From contig DXGM01000015.1 of NCBI GenBank assembly GCA_019113915.1, forward strand, positions 30,760-94,759: a DNA stretch of 64,000 nt. The letters run 5' to 3'. Below the pieces are notes generated by a model. It had not been told where the DNA came from. It saw only the letters and a program-made list of their open reading frames with translations, and did not search any database. This DNA comes from Candidatus Gordonibacter avicola. GTDB lineage: Bacteria; Actinomycetota; Coriobacteriia; Coriobacteriales; Eggerthellaceae. A program made the translations under genes and the position numbers. This document shows positions 17,061 to 26,589 of this stretch, piece after piece; position 1 is the first letter of the stretch, and every line of letters starts with the position of its first letter.

Positions 17061-17981
17061 ATGACTCTCCAGCAGTTGCGTTACCTTATTGCTATTGCGG
17101 AATATGGCTCTATCAATGCGGCGGCGCAGAATTTGTATGCGTCGCAATCCAACCTGTCCACGGCCATCAAGGAACTTGAGCAGGAGCTGGGCATTACCGT
17201 GTTCACGCGCAGCAACCGCGGCGTCACGCTCACAAACGACGGCACGGAACTTCTGGGCTACGCGCGCCAGGTGATTGAACAGGCCGCTATGCTGGAGGAA
17301 CGCTACGCCGACAAGGGTTCCACCCACCTGCGGCTGGCCGTGTCCACGCAGCACTACGCGTTTAGCGTACAGGCATTCGTGAACGTGGTGGAAGCGTGCG
17401 AAGGCGACGAATACGAGTTCATCCTGCGCGAGGCCACCACGGCCGAAATCATCGACGACGTGCGCACCTTCCGCAGCGAGGTGGGCATCCTCTACACCGA
17501 CGACTTCAACCGGCGCGTGCTGCAGAAGGCGTTCGACGATGCCGACGTGGCGTACTTTCCCCTGTTCGACGCACGCGTGCACGTGTTCGTGGGCGAACAC
17601 CATCCGCTGGCCGGCGCCAAGGAGCTGCGCCCGGAAGACCTGGAGCCCTACCCGCGCTACTCGTTCGAGCAAGGTACAACAAACTCGTTCTACTATTCCG
17701 AAGAGCCGCTTGCACACCTACCCCATAAGCGCAACATCCGCATCTCGGATCGCGGTACCCTTACCAACCTACTTACCAGCCACAACGGCTACACTATTTC
17801 AACCGGCGTGCTGTCTGCCGAAATGCACTCCGGCATCGCCAGCATCCCGCTAGCCAGCGGCGAAACCATGCAAGTAGGCTACCTCATGCACAACGAACGC
17901 CGCCCCAGCGACCTGTTACTGCGCTTCATCGACGAACTCCACGCCGTCATCGGCGCCAACCCCACCGTAGAGGCACACTGA
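17061..17981 (+). CDS. LysR-family transcriptional regulator
   Basis: 306 aa. N-terminal winged helix (MTLQQLRYLIAIAEYGSINAAAQ, ASQSNLSTAIKELEQELG) followed by the effector domain from about residue 90. Divergent from the PaaK-like ligase gene with a palindromic operator between them, so it probably regulates that gene. The effector half has a paralogue without DNA-binding domain at 14741-15400, on the other side of the ligase. GAAAGG lies upstream of the ATG. Confidence 0.92.
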   Translation: MTLQQLRYLIAIAEYGSINAAAQNLYASQSNLSTAIKELEQELGITVFTRSNRGVTLTNDGTELLGYARQVIEQAAMLEERYADKGSTHLRLAVSTQHYAFSVQAFVNVVEACEGDEYEFILREATTAEIIDDVRTFRSEVGILYTDDFNRRVLQKAFDDADVAYFPLFDARVHVFVGEHHPLAGAKELRPEDLEPYPRYSFEQGTTNSFYYSEEPLAHLPHKRNIRISDRGTLTNLLTSHNGYTISTGVLSAEMHSGIASIPLASGETMQVGYLMHNERRPSDLLLRFIDELHAVIGANPTVEAH

Positions 17982-17988
17982 CAAAGGT

Positions 17989-18038
17989 TGTGATCCTAGC
18001 GAATACCGCGAGCATAGTCCCTCGGCCTCAGAATGACA
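17989..18038. repeat. Degenerate REP-like unit
   Basis: Resembles the REP-like family (GATCCT ... CCTCGGCCTCAGAATGACA) with several substitutions. Tentative. Confidence 0.35.
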
Positions 18039-18047
18039 AAGTGACAC

Positions 18048-18089
18048 AAAAACAGCCCACCGGCGCGGAGGGCGCGGGCGGGCTGTTTG
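18048..18089. terminator. Bidirectional terminator between lysR and guaB
   Basis: AACAGCCC ... GGGCTGTTT stem with A-rich left and T-rich right flanks, between convergent genes. Confidence 0.75.
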
Positions 18090-18132
18090 GAGTGGCACTA
18101 TTGCGCGGCACGACGCGCGGTGCCAAACTTGC

Positions 18133-19656
18133 CTAGTGAATCGTGTTGCTCACATACGGCGTTTTGTCCTTCAGCAACACGTCGTGGGCGCCACCTTCTA
18201 CGATGGACGTGGAACTGACCAGCGTTAGCTTTGCCTTCTCTTGGAACTCGGGGATGGTGAGAGCGCCGCAGTTGCACATGGTGGACTTCAGCTTCAGCAA
18301 CGTGACGTCGATGTTGTCCTTGAGCGGGCCGGCGTAGGGCACGTACGAGTCCACGCCTTCCTCAAACGTGAGCGACTTCTTCTTGCCGCCCAGGTCGTAA
18401 CGCTGCCAGTTGCGCGCGCGGGCCGAGCCTTCGCCCCAGTATTCCTTCATGTAGGTGCCGTTCACCATGACCTTGTTCGACGGACTTTCGTCGAAGCGAG
18501 CAAAATAGCGGCCCAGCATGACGAAGTCGGAGCCCATGGCCAGCGCAAGCGAGATGTGGTGGTCGTACACAATACCGCCGTCGGAGCAGATGGGCACGTA
18601 CACACCCGTCTCCTTGAAGTATTCGTCGCGCGCCTTCGCCACCTCGATGACCGCCGTGGCCTGGCCGCGGCCGATACCCTTCGTCTCGCGCGTGATGCAG
18701 ATGGAGCCGCCGCCGATGCCTACCTTCACGAAGTCCGCGCCCGCCTCGGCCAAGAAGCGGAAGCCGTCGGCATCAACCACGTTGCCGGCACCAATCTTCA
18801 CCGCGTCGCCGTAGTGCTCGCGCACCCAGTCGATGGTCATCTTCTGCCAGTCGGAGAAGCCCTCGGAACTGTCGATGCACACCACGTCCGCACCGGCTTC
18901 CACCAGCGCCGGCACGCGCTCGGCGTAATCGCGGGAGTTGATGCCCGCGCCCACCATGTAGCGCTTATGATCGTCCAGCATCTCGTTGGGGTTAGATTTG
19001 TGCGAGTCGTAGTCCTTGCGGAATACCACGGCCACCAGGTGGTCGTCATCGTCCACGATGGGCAGCGAGTTCAGCTTGTTATCCCAGATGATGTCATTGG
19101 CCACTTTCAGCGTGGTGTCGGCCGGCGCCACAATCATCTTGTCGCGCGGCGTCATGAAGTCGACCACCTTCTCGTCCATCGACATGCGCGACAGGCGGTA
19201 ATCGCGTCCGGTGACGATGCCCAGCAGCTTGCCGTGCGCGGAGCCGTCGTCGGTGACAGGCATGGTAGAGTGGCCAAGTTCTTCCTTCAGCGCCACCACG
19301 TCGGCCAGCGTCATGTCGGGCGACAGGTTCGCGTCGGAGGTAACGAAGCCGGCCTTGTAGTCCTTCACGCGCGCGACCATAGCGGCCTCGTCTTCGATGG
19401 ACTGGTTGCCGTAGATGAACGACAGACCGCCCTCGGTGGCCAGCGCCACGGCCATGTGGTCGTCAGACACGGCGGTCATGATGGCCGACACCATGGGAAT
19501 GTTCAGCGTGAGCGGGCATTCTTCCTGGCCCTTGCGGTACTTCACCAGTGGCGTTTTCAGGCTCACGGCCGCGGGCACACACGTTGCCGGCGTGAGCCCG
19601 GGGACAAGCAGGTACTCGTTGAACGTACGGGACGGTTCATCGAAATAGTAGGCCAT
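18133..19656 (-). CDS. guaB: IMP dehydrogenase
   Basis: 507 aa from the ATG at 19656 (GGAGG five bases upstream). NAD-dependent oxidation of IMP to XMP, the committed step of GMP synthesis. TIM-barrel catalytic domain with the loop [15 protein letters not shown] (catalytic Cys), DGGIVYDH and [12 protein letters not shown]. Inserted CBS pair at about residues 100-215 ([31 protein letters not shown]). Monocistronic with a terminator behind it. The Glu-rich GEGSAR segment is the flap. No defects seen. Confidence 0.95.
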   Translation of the reverse strand: MAYYFDEPSRTFNEYLLVPGLTPATCVPAAVSLKTPLVKYRKGQEECPLTLNIPMVSAIMTAVSDDHMAVALATEGGLSFIYGNQSIEDEAAMVARVKDYKAGFVTSDANLSPDMTLADVVALKEELGHSTMPVTDDGSAHGKLLGIVTGRDYRLSRMSMDEKVVDFMTPRDKMIVAPADTTLKVANDIIWDNKLNSLPIVDDDDHLVAVVFRKDYDSHKSNPNEMLDDHKRYMVGAGINSRDYAERVPALVEAGADVVCIDSSEGFSDWQKMTIDWVREHYGDAVKIGAGNVVDADGFRFLAEAGADFVKVGIGGGSICITRETKGIGRGQATAVIEVAKARDEYFKETGVYVPICSDGGIVYDHHISLALAMGSDFVMLGRYFARFDESPSNKVMVNGTYMKEYWGEGSARARNWQRYDLGGKKKSLTFEEGVDSYVPYAGPLKDNIDVTLLKLKSTMCNCGALTIPEFQEKAKLTLVSSTSIVEGGAHDVLLKDKTPYVSNTIH

Positions 19657-19832
19657 GAACTCCTCCATCTGCGATAGGCGCGGTCAGCGCGGGTGGGTGC
19701 GGCGCGAATGCGGCAGGCGGCCAGCCCGTCACGCATTCGTTGCTTAGGTGTTACCCGCTATTATAGCCACGGCAACGGCGGGCGCGAGAAGAACGCTGCG
19801 GAATATGGAGAAATATCCGTTGGTAAGCGAAT

Positions 19833-19895
19833 GGAAAGTTTGCTTTACATTCGCACTGAAAGCGTGTATGCTGTATGGAAAGTTAACTTTACATT
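19833..19895. promoter_or_regulatory. Direct-repeat operator ahead of XRE gene
   Basis: GGAAAGTTTGCTTTACATT (19833-19851) and GGAAAGTTAACTTTACATT (19877-19895) repeat at 44 bp spacing; the second contains the perfect palindrome AAAGTTAACTTT. They overlap the probable promoter of the XRE/membrane-protein pair and are likely its autoregulatory sites. Confidence 0.6.
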
Positions 19896-19930
19896 AACTG
19901 AGTGCTGCGCAGCAGAAGGAGAGGAAGCCC

Positions 19931-20137
19931 ATGGAGAACCGCTTGGAGGAACTGCGCCACGAGCGCGGCATCAAGCAGGAAGACCTCGCGCAGGAGCTGG
20001 GTGTGTCGCGTCAAACCATCAGCTCACTTGAGAAGGGGCGCTACAACCCCTCCATCCTGCTGGCATTCAAGATTGCGCGGCACTTCGACCTGCAAATCGA
20101 AGACGTGTTTATTTACCGAGAGGACGATCATGAATAA
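19931..20137 (+). CDS. XRE-family HTH regulator (small)
   Basis: 68 aa, almost entirely one helix-turn-helix: RHERGIKQEDLAQELGVSRQ, TISSLEKGRYNPS. Of the type paired with small membrane proteins (LysM/YgzD-like regulators). The end overlaps the next gene by 8 bp, so the two are coupled. Site AAGGAGAGG lies upstream. Probably autoregulated through the repeats just upstream. Confidence 0.88.
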   Translation: MENRLEELRHERGIKQEDLAQELGVSRQTISSLEKGRYNPSILLAFKIARHFDLQIEDVFIYREDDHE

Positions 20138-20564
20138 CCCCGAAACCACCAACCGGAAAGCCGGTCTTATCACCCTGGCAATTGCCGTGGTGCTTACCCT
20201 TATAACGCTTGCGCTTGCCTTTAACGTGGGAGGTGTCGCAACTCTTGTACCCACCGCAGCAAAGGCGGTCTGGGGCTTTGCGGGCTGCGCATTCGCGCTG
20301 TTCATCTGCAGCGTCGCCGCGCTCACGCACAAAACCACGCCGCAGGAGGCAATCGAGCAGGCCGACGAGCGCAACCAAGCCATCGGCAATCTTGCCGCCC
20401 GCAAAGCATTCACGTTCATGGGCGTATTCATGCCGCTTGTAGCGCTGGTACTTTATGTACTTGACCAGGTGTCACTCACCGCGATGCTGGTTATCATCGG
20501 CATCGAGGTAGTCACCTTCGTAACCTACGCCATCTACATAGCCCGCCTACAGCGCGAAATGTAG
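20130..20564 (+). CDS. Four-helix membrane protein coupled to the XRE regulator
   Basis: 144 aa from the ATG at 20130 (GAGAGGA upstream). Four predicted membrane segments (LITLAIAVVLTLITLALAF, VWGFAGCAFALFICSVAAL, FTFMGVFMPLVALVLYVLD, AMLVIIGIEVVTFVTYAIY). Resembles DUF2178-type proteins that follow small XRE regulators; may control or sense through the regulator. Function unknown. Confidence 0.75.
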   Translation: MNNPETTNRKAGLITLAIAVVLTLITLALAFNVGGVATLVPTAAKAVWGFAGCAFALFICSVAALTHKTTPQEAIEQADERNQAIGNLAARKAFTFMGVFMPLVALVLYVLDQVSLTAMLVIIGIEVVTFVTYAIYIARLQREM

Positions 20565-20585
20565 GGGCAAGAAGGTAGTCAGCTT

Positions 20586-20625
20586 CATGTCAAAACCCTG
20601 CCATATGTGATAGGGTTTTGACATG
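20586..20625. terminator. 14-bp inverted repeat between convergent genes
   Basis: CATGTCAAAACCCT-N12-AGGGTTTTGACATG, perfect arms, between the membrane-protein gene (+) and the SNF transporter (-). No T-run; could be a bidirectional terminator or a protein-binding site. Confidence 0.5.
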
Positions 20626-20705
20626 GCAAAGTGAATTCGTTCTGCTTCGGGCACCGTGCTCGACGCCATTGGCGGCAGTCCGTACGGCATTGTCCCGCTG
20701 TGTTC

Positions 20706-22097
20706 CTACCCCCAGCCCAGCCATACTTGGATGATGGGGACGTAGCCGGCCACGAACACGGTCAGGATCAGCACGGGCAGGGCGAAGCGGACGTAGCCAC
20801 GGGCCCAGCGGGGGAAGCGGAGGCCCTCGCCGGTGTCGGCTTCGCGCACGAACGCGTCCCAGCCCCAGCCGCGCTTCGTGGTGCAGAACAGCAAAAACAC
20901 CAGCGCGCCCAGCGGCAGCACGTTGTTCGACATGAGGAAGTCCTCAATGGCTTGGATGTTGCCGATGCCCGGCACCTCTACGCCCGCCCACAGGTTGAAC
21001 CCCAGCACGCACGGCATGGACAGCGCGGCCAGCGCCAGGCCGTTCACCAGGCACGACTTGTGGCGCGACCAGCCCCACTCATCCATGCCAAAGCTCATAA
21101 TGTTCTCGAACACCGCCACCACGGTAGACAGTGCCGCAAAGCTCATGAACAGGAAGAACAGCGTGCCCCACACCTGGCCAAACGGCATCTGCGCAAACAC
21201 GCTCGGCAGCGTAACGAACACAAGCCCCGGCCCGCTGCCCGGTTCCACACCAAACGCGAAGCACGCCGGGAAGATGATGAGGCCCGCCATAAGCGCCACC
21301 ACCGTGTCGAGTCCCGCGATGCGCACGGCCTCGCCCGTGAGCCGGTAGCGCTTGTCGATGTAGCTGCCGAAGATGGACATAGACCCCACACCCACGGACA
21401 CCGTGAAAAACGCCTGCCCCATGGCCGCAAACACCGCATCGGCAAACGTGCCCCAGCCGCTTGCGAACAGTTTGTCGAAGTCGGGCATCAGGTAAAACGC
21501 GAGGCCCTCCCCCGCGCCCGGCAGCGTGACCGCGCGCACCACCAGCACAGCCAGCACGGCGAACAGCGCGCCCATCATCACCTTCGTCACACGCTCCACA
21601 CCGTTGCGCAGACCCGCGCGCGTCACCATCACGCCGATGGCCACCGTGACCAGCATATACGAGGTCATCTCCAGCGGGTTGGCCAGCATGCCGTTGAACA
21701 CGTCACCCACGCCACCCGCGTCAAGCCCCTCGAACGTACCGGTGGCGCTCATCACCATGAAGGCCAGCATCCACCCGGCTACTGTGGTGTAGAACATCAT
21801 GAGCAGGTAGTTTCCCGCAAGCGCCACCCACTTGAAACGGTGCCACTTCGAACCCGCCGGCTCCAGCGCGTCAAAGCTGCGCGCGACACCCTTTTGGCTC
21901 GCGCGCCCCACGGCAAATTCCATCACCAGAATAGGCAGCGCGAACACCACTAAAAACCCCAGGTACATGAGCACAAACGCCGCGCCACCATACTGCCCCG
22001 CAATATAGGGAAAGCGCCACACGTTCCCCAGCCCAATAGCGCACCCAGCACTGATCAGGATGAACCCCAACCGAGACCCAAACTTCTCCCGAACCAT
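20706..22097 (-). CDS. Sodium:neurotransmitter symporter family (SNF/NSS) transporter
   Basis: 463 aa from the ATG at 22097 (GCGAGGCAG upstream); an earlier in-frame codon at 22235 adds a segment unlike the family. About 11-12 helices. The TM1 signature SAGCAIGLGNVWRFPYIAGQ with the unwound substrate/sodium site is typical of LeuT/TnaT/MhsT, as are the TM6 region FFTVSVGVGSMSIFGSYI and the TM8 FENIMSFGMDEWG. Imports an amino acid (Leu, Trp or Tyr-like by family) with Na+. No linked biosynthetic genes. Confidence 0.92.
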   Translation of the reverse strand: MVREKFGSRLGFILISAGCAIGLGNVWRFPYIAGQYGGAAFVLMYLGFLVVFALPILVMEFAVGRASQKGVARSFDALEPAGSKWHRFKWVALAGNYLLMMFYTTVAGWMLAFMVMSATGTFEGLDAGGVGDVFNGMLANPLEMTSYMLVTVAIGVMVTRAGLRNGVERVTKVMMGALFAVLAVLVVRAVTLPGAGEGLAFYLMPDFDKLFASGWGTFADAVFAAMGQAFFTVSVGVGSMSIFGSYIDKRYRLTGEAVRIAGLDTVVALMAGLIIFPACFAFGVEPGSGPGLVFVTLPSVFAQMPFGQVWGTLFFLFMSFAALSTVVAVFENIMSFGMDEWGWSRHKSCLVNGLALAALSMPCVLGFNLWAGVEVPGIGNIQAIEDFLMSNNVLPLGALVFLLFCTTKRGWGWDAFVREADTGEGLRFPRWARGYVRFALPVLILTVFVAGYVPIIQVWLGWG

Positions 22098-22272
22098 TCT
22101 GCCTCGCTTATAAGTAAGCGCCCAGCAGCCAAGCCGCGAGCGCGCGTAATCAAATGCGAGCAGTGTACCGGAAAACCCACAAGCACGAAACGTTACCCCG
22201 TCAAAAACCCGAACACCCAAACAAGCCCCCGCCACGCCCCACAGATACAGACTCAGTCCCGCGCTTTCTGGG

Positions 22273-23517
22273 TTATCGCACGAACGCCTCTTTTAACGCG
22301 CGCGCCCGATCTTGAAACACGGGAGCAAAAAGACGCATTTCGGCATCACGACAACCATTGCGTCGCGCAAAAGACTGCCAACGCCCTATAGCAGCAAGTA
22401 CGATTTCTATTAACTGGCTGGCACGATTGAGGTCTAATCCGAAATCGGAAAGCATCGCTTTGAGACCCTCCACCTCATCGCGGCCTGCCTCACCCATGAT
22501 GGTCGTCGAACGTGAAGCATCCTTATGGGGATCGGGGTTCACGTCAAAAAGCGGCGCCAGCGTCCAGCCACTTTGCATGCGGATAAAGCCAATGTTTCTC
22601 AGATGGTCATCGACGTTGTGAATGGCGATGGAAAAGGCTATGCGCTTGAAAAGCTCTTCGAGCCCCTTTTCGACATCACCCACAAACGGCACAAGCGCCT
22701 CGGCAACTTCGGCATAGTCGCGCACTTCCCCATCGCGGGCTCCAAGGAGACTCATGGCACTCAGATATGGCAAACGCGCGCCATCAATACGTGAACCTGC
22801 ACGATCGAACCGTTCAATCACGAGGGCTTTTTGGTCGCCGATGGGCACAAGCCGAGTTGCTGGAACCACAATTCCCGCCGCTTGAGCCAGATCAAGGGCC
22901 GTTTTTTCCCAAGCCATAACATCCCATTCGTCACCAGGATGAGAAAACTTGGCAAGCATCAACCGATCCCCTTCGACAACAGAAGCCTTTGGGCGCGCGC
23001 CGCCAAGCGAACCCGATCCCGCATCGAGCAGCATTTTGAGTTCCGTTCGCCCTTCTTGCTCACGTGCAATAGTAGCGCTTGCCTCAAGCAACTCCGGCAG
23101 TTGAATGATGGGGGGAATAGCGGATGACGCCGACAGGAACGACGTTTCGCCTGAGAGCGAAAATCGCAAAGCCCCTTGTCTTGTGCGGTCGAGCACACCC
23201 AGCAGATAGTCGACTTCATCTAAAGTTCGAAGCGGCTCACCAGGCCGTCCGGCTTCCTCGCGTTGTTGCTTCGCAATTAGATTTCGCCCCCATCGGTCTG
23301 GGGATGAATCGCGAAACGCCCCAGGCATCCCGTCGCAATAGTGCGCTTGGGCTACCAACGGTAAGTGGGGATCAATCGCAAAAGAACTCCCGCTAGCTAA
23401 GTAGGCGGCGTCATAGGAAAACATGGTCGAAAGACGTCCTCGACGCAAATTGAAGTGCGCGGTACCTACCTTTTGCGGAACCGTGGCATCGAGATAGATA
23501 TCAACCGGAGATTTCAC
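22273..23517 (-). CDS. hipA: HipA-type serine/threonine kinase toxin
   Basis: 414 aa. HipA kinases phosphorylate a target such as glutamyl-tRNA synthetase and induce growth arrest; the paired HipB neutralises and represses. Motifs: Gly-rich loop SGSLGGARPKA, catalytic loop IHNVDDHLRNIGF (HNxDxHxRN), metal site LFDVNPDP, and KFSHPGDEWDVMAWE. Full length. Overlaps hipB by 4 bp (ATGA), the usual operon arrangement. Confidence 0.92.
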   Translation of the reverse strand: MKSPVDIYLDATVPQKVGTAHFNLRRGRLSTMFSYDAAYLASGSSFAIDPHLPLVAQAHYCDGMPGAFRDSSPDRWGRNLIAKQQREEAGRPGEPLRTLDEVDYLLGVLDRTRQGALRFSLSGETSFLSASSAIPPIIQLPELLEASATIAREQEGRTELKMLLDAGSGSLGGARPKASVVEGDRLMLAKFSHPGDEWDVMAWEKTALDLAQAAGIVVPATRLVPIGDQKALVIERFDRAGSRIDGARLPYLSAMSLLGARDGEVRDYAEVAEALVPFVGDVEKGLEELFKRIAFSIAIHNVDDHLRNIGFIRMQSGWTLAPLFDVNPDPHKDASRSTTIMGEAGRDEVEGLKAMLSDFGLDLNRASQLIEIVLAAIGRWQSFARRNGCRDAEMRLFAPVFQDRARALKEAFVR

Positions 23518-23819
23518 GAGGGCCTTCTTACGCGTTGGGGGAGTTTTTGGTCGGAGCGGGCGCGGCCGAGGTCGGTTTCGTAGGGGTCGGTGGCGTCAAC
23601 TACTCGGTCGAGAATGTCGAGGGATCGGCACACGTTCAAAATAGTGGCGAAACTGACCGTTGGGTCGCCGCTTTCAAGCCGCGAGATGGTGCCGCGCGAC
23701 ACGGCCGCTTTAGCCGCAAGTTCTTCGGCCGTCATGCCGACAAGCTTGCGCCAGGTGGCAATGTTCTCGCCGATGCGTTTTGCAGCGAGCCTGCTTTGAG
23801 CGGGTACCGGTCGTTTCAT
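23514..23819 (-). CDS. hipB: HipB-type antitoxin, XRE HTH
   Basis: 101 aa. One helix-turn-helix (WRKLVGMTAEELAAKAAVS, RGTISRLESG) with C-terminal extension DLGRARSDQKLPQR, which in HipB proteins carries the flexible tail. First gene of the pair. A perfect 16-bp palindrome lies 14 bp upstream of its start. Confidence 0.9.
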   Translation of the reverse strand: MKRPVPAQSRLAAKRIGENIATWRKLVGMTAEELAAKAAVSRGTISRLESGDPTVSFATILNVCRSLDILDRVVDATDPYETDLGRARSDQKLPQRVRRPS

Positions 23820-23832
23820 GAAGAACCTTACT

Positions 23833-23848
23833 GTTCGATATATCGAAC
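23833..23848. promoter_or_regulatory. hipBA operator
   Basis: Perfect palindrome GTTCGATATATCGAAC immediately upstream of hipB, in the position expected for HipB/HipBA autorepression. Confidence 0.7.
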
Positions 23849-23926
23849 GTTATTAAAGTTAATGTCCGTCTTATCATACACTATTTGCCTAGAGCTGCAA
23901 CAAAATTTCACGCCCGCCAGGTTGAC

Positions 23927-24288
23927 AAAAGTGTGACGCGCTATCGCGCTGGCTAGTGCGCCACGAGTTTTCTCGCATTCCTTGCCTTACGACGCGGGCT
24001 GACTGGCTTGTGGACGTTAACTTACAAGAGGTATAACCTCCGTAGCGACGTACGCGGCGACGGGGCGCACGCCTAGTCCTTTTAGAGATGCGCCACTCGC
24101 GCGTAAGCGCGAAAACGCCGGTCATGGCTGTATTCTCCGCCTTCGGCGGAGAGGGCGCTTCATGAAGCGCCCCTACGTGGGTTACCTTTTTAGTTAGGTT
24201 AATGGTACATGAGCGAGCCCTCGTCATGGTGGTAGGGAGGGCAACCATCTCTTAGTGTATTCGTTAGCGCGAAGCGCGTCACACTTTT
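23927..24288. mobile_element. MITE-like element, copy 1 (362 bp)
   Basis: Ends are inverted repeats of about 24 bp: left AAAAGTGTGACGCGCTATCG, right ending CGCGTCACACTTTT. Internally it shares CCTTGCCTTACGACGCGGG and a segment around CCCTCGTCAT with copies at 31853-32034 and 47183-47411. No ORF. It also holds nested hairpins such as CTCCGCC-TTC-GGCGGAG and GGGCGCTTCATGAAGCGCCC. Longest of the four copies. Confidence 0.7.
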
Positions 24289-24289
24289 A

Positions 24290-24322
24290 CGCCCCGGGGG
24301 GTTGGTTCAACCCCCCGGGGCG
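24290..24322. terminator. Strong GC hairpin after the aminopeptidase gene
   Basis: CGCCCCGGGGGGTTG-N3-CAACCCCCCGGGGCG, 15-bp perfect arms, 12 bp beyond the M18 aminopeptidase stop. It abuts the outer end of MITE copy 1. Confidence 0.7.
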
Positions 24323-24334
24323 CTCTCGTAAAAC

Positions 24335-25768
24335 TTATGCGTTCTTCAAAAAGGCTTCGTAGCCTTTGTAGGCTTCGTAGATGTCGGCTTTGCTCGTGAC
24401 TTCCCAGGGGGCGTGCATCGAGAGGACAGCAACGCCGGAGTCGATGACCTCCATGCCGTACTTTGCGGGAATATAGGCGATGGTTCCGCCGCCACCCACA
24501 TCCACTTTGCCCAGCTCAGCGGTTTGGAACGACACGCCGGCGTCGCCCATGATGCGGCGGATACGCGCCACGTACTCGGCGCTGGCGTCGTTGGAGCCAC
24601 TCTTTCCGCGGCTGCCCGTGTATTTGTTGAACACCAGACCGCGACCCAAATACGCGCTATTCTTCGCCTCAAACACGCTCGCGTAAGCGGGGTCGAAACC
24701 GGCGGACACATCGGAGGACAGCATGCTTGATGCAGCCAGCGCTCGACGCAGCGACAAAGGGCCGCCCTCGCCCGCCAACTCCATGATTTCAGCAACGGTA
24801 TTCTCGAAAAACTGCGATGCCATGCCGGTGGCACCCACGCTACCAATTTCCTCTTTGTCCACCAGCACACACACCGCCGTCTTGGCCGGCGTCTCGTTCA
24901 GCGCCAGCTGTGCCGCGAGCGAGGTGTAGGCGCACACGCGGTCATCCTGTCCGTAGCCAATAACCATGCTACGGTCGAAGCCCAGGTCACGAGCACGCCC
25001 CGCAGGTACCGCCTCAATCTCAGCGGAAAGAAAGTCCTCTTCTTCGATACCATACTTCTCAGCCAAAAGCTTAAGCGCAAACGCCTTCACCGGCTCCTTC
25101 TCCGCCAACTTAGCGAAGGGCTCTTCCCCTTCGTCATCGCCAAACTCCTCGCCTTCAATAACCAGCGGCCTATTCCCCACAAGGATATCCAGCGCCTCGC
25201 CCTCAACCGCTTCGCTGGCCTTCTTGCCCATTTGCTGGCTGGCTAGGTGAATGAGCAGGTCGGTCACGCAGAATACCGGGTCGTTAGGGTCGTCGCCCAC
25301 CTGCACGTCAATTACCGTGCCATCGGTTTTCGCAATGACACCGTGCAGCGCCAGTGGCAGCGTGACCCACTGGTAGTTTTTGATGCCGCCATAATAATGT
25401 GTGTCGAGATGCGCGAGCCCGTTCGCCTCAGCCAGCGGGTTCTGCTTGATGTCGAGGCGCGGCGAATCAATGTGCGCGCCCAGAATGTTCAGGCCCTCGG
25501 CCAGCGGCGCCGAACCCAGATGCGCCAGAATAAGCGCCTTGCCGTGCGAAAGCGCCCATACCTTGTCGCCCGGCTTCAGCGCGCGCCCCTCGCGCACCGC
25601 ACTATCAAGCGCAACGTAGCCGTGCTCTTCCGCCAACCGAACCGCCGTGGTCGCGCACTCACGCTCAGTCTTATTTTCGCTGATGAAGTCAATGTATTCA
25701 GCCGACAGTTGCTCAAGCGCCTCAAGGTCGGCCTCATCGTACTTCTTCCACGCAGTTTCGTGCTCCAT
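24335..25768 (-). CDS. M18-family aspartyl aminopeptidase
   Basis: 477 aa from the ATG at 25768 (AAAGGA upstream). Dinuclear-zinc exopeptidase that removes N-terminal Asp/Glu or other residues from peptides in the cytoplasm. Metal ligands are visible in LGAHIDSPRLD, VDKEEIGSVGATGM and SMHAPWEV, with the substrate-binding HYYGGIKNYQWV. The length fits the bacterial M18 subgroup. Single gene with its own terminator. Confidence 0.92.
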   Translation of the reverse strand: MEHETAWKKYDEADLEALEQLSAEYIDFISENKTERECATTAVRLAEEHGYVALDSAVREGRALKPGDKVWALSHGKALILAHLGSAPLAEGLNILGAHIDSPRLDIKQNPLAEANGLAHLDTHYYGGIKNYQWVTLPLALHGVIAKTDGTVIDVQVGDDPNDPVFCVTDLLIHLASQQMGKKASEAVEGEALDILVGNRPLVIEGEEFGDDEGEEPFAKLAEKEPVKAFALKLLAEKYGIEEEDFLSAEIEAVPAGRARDLGFDRSMVIGYGQDDRVCAYTSLAAQLALNETPAKTAVCVLVDKEEIGSVGATGMASQFFENTVAEIMELAGEGGPLSLRRALAASSMLSSDVSAGFDPAYASVFEAKNSAYLGRGLVFNKYTGSRGKSGSNDASAEYVARIRRIMGDAGVSFQTAELGKVDVGGGGTIAYIPAKYGMEVIDSGVAVLSMHAPWEVTSKADIYEAYKGYEAFLKNA

Positions 25769-25889
25769 ATTCGTCCTTTCGCTCCAGTTGCTTGCCACTA
25801 TTATGCCCCATTTCGCCCGAGCGCAGGACACAACAGAGGTACCTCATTGGTATCGAAAGAACCACAGACGAAGGAAGTCGAAGGAAGCT

Positions 25890-26195
25890 TCACACCAGCC
25901 GCGCGTAATCCTGTGATTGATGGAAAATACGCGCCACCTTCACCACCCCGTCCTCGTGCTTATAGAGCGCGATGTGCTTCATGAACAGGCACGGCCGGTA
26001 CCCCAAGCGCGCAAGCCGCGGCTCGCGCGATACCGCAAACAAGGCAGGATTAGAACACACCAGATCAAGTGCCTCATCCAGCTCATCGAGAAAATGCCCA
26101 GCCGCCTGGGGGCTCTTCACATCGTACAGCAGATACTCTACTATGCGGTCGCGGTCGCGCTCTGCCGAACGCGAAAATACCAGCTCACAGGCCAT
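25890..26195 (-). CDS. RelE/ParE-superfamily toxin
   Basis: 101 aa from the ATG at 26195, overlapping the antitoxin gene by 11 bp. The fold signature of the family is visible: FSRSAERDRDRIVEYLLYD, AGHFLDELDEALDLV, and the C-terminal strand HEDGVVKVARIFHQSQDYARL. Family members cleave mRNA on the ribosome or poison gyrase; which applies here cannot be said. Confidence 0.85.
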   Translation of the reverse strand: MACELVFSRSAERDRDRIVEYLLYDVKSPQAAGHFLDELDEALDLVCSNPALFAVSREPRLARLGYRPCLFMKHIALYKHEDGVVKVARIFHQSQDYARLV

Positions 26196-26454
26196 AACGC
26201 TCGCGCGCCGCACGCTGAGACTCATGGCCATCTACCACGCGGCCAGACGCGAAGTCGTCTTCAGCCTCGTCGATATCGCGATACAGCCTTACCCGAGCCG
26301 CTTCCTGCTTCAGCGCATCAAGCTTCTCAACGGTCATAACCGCAAACGTCTCGTAGCCATTCCGCGTCACAATAACGGGCTCGGACGCCTCTTCCACCGT
26401 CCTGGCAAACGCGGCCGTATTCTTCAATTCCTTAATGGGAATGCAAACCGTCAT
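26185..26454 (-). CDS. Phd/YefM-family antitoxin
   Basis: 89 aa from the ATG at 26454 (GGAGGTG upstream). The N-terminal half is the YefM/Phd DNA-binding fold (IPIKELKNTAAFARTV, VIVTRNGYETFAVMTVEKLD); the acidic C-terminal tail (DIDEAEDDFASGR) would wrap the toxin. First gene of the operon. Confidence 0.88.
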   Translation of the reverse strand: MTVCIPIKELKNTAAFARTVEEASEPVIVTRNGYETFAVMTVEKLDALKQEAARVRLYRDIDEAEDDFASGRVVDGHESQRAARERYGL

Positions 26455-26589
26455 CACACACCTCCAAAGGGGCCATAATTATGGTACCTTAGAATACGCG
26501 CAAGCAGAAGCGCAGTCAACAGCCGGTGGACTCAGCACATAAGACGAACCTCGGCGCCTCAATCAGCCAAAGATTCCCGGCACATCCCC

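Noticed and set aside
18241..19677. Long open frame (478 codons) on the + strand
   Set aside because: Antisense to guaB; composition His/Arg/Val-rich with no family resemblance. High GC makes opposite frames stay open.
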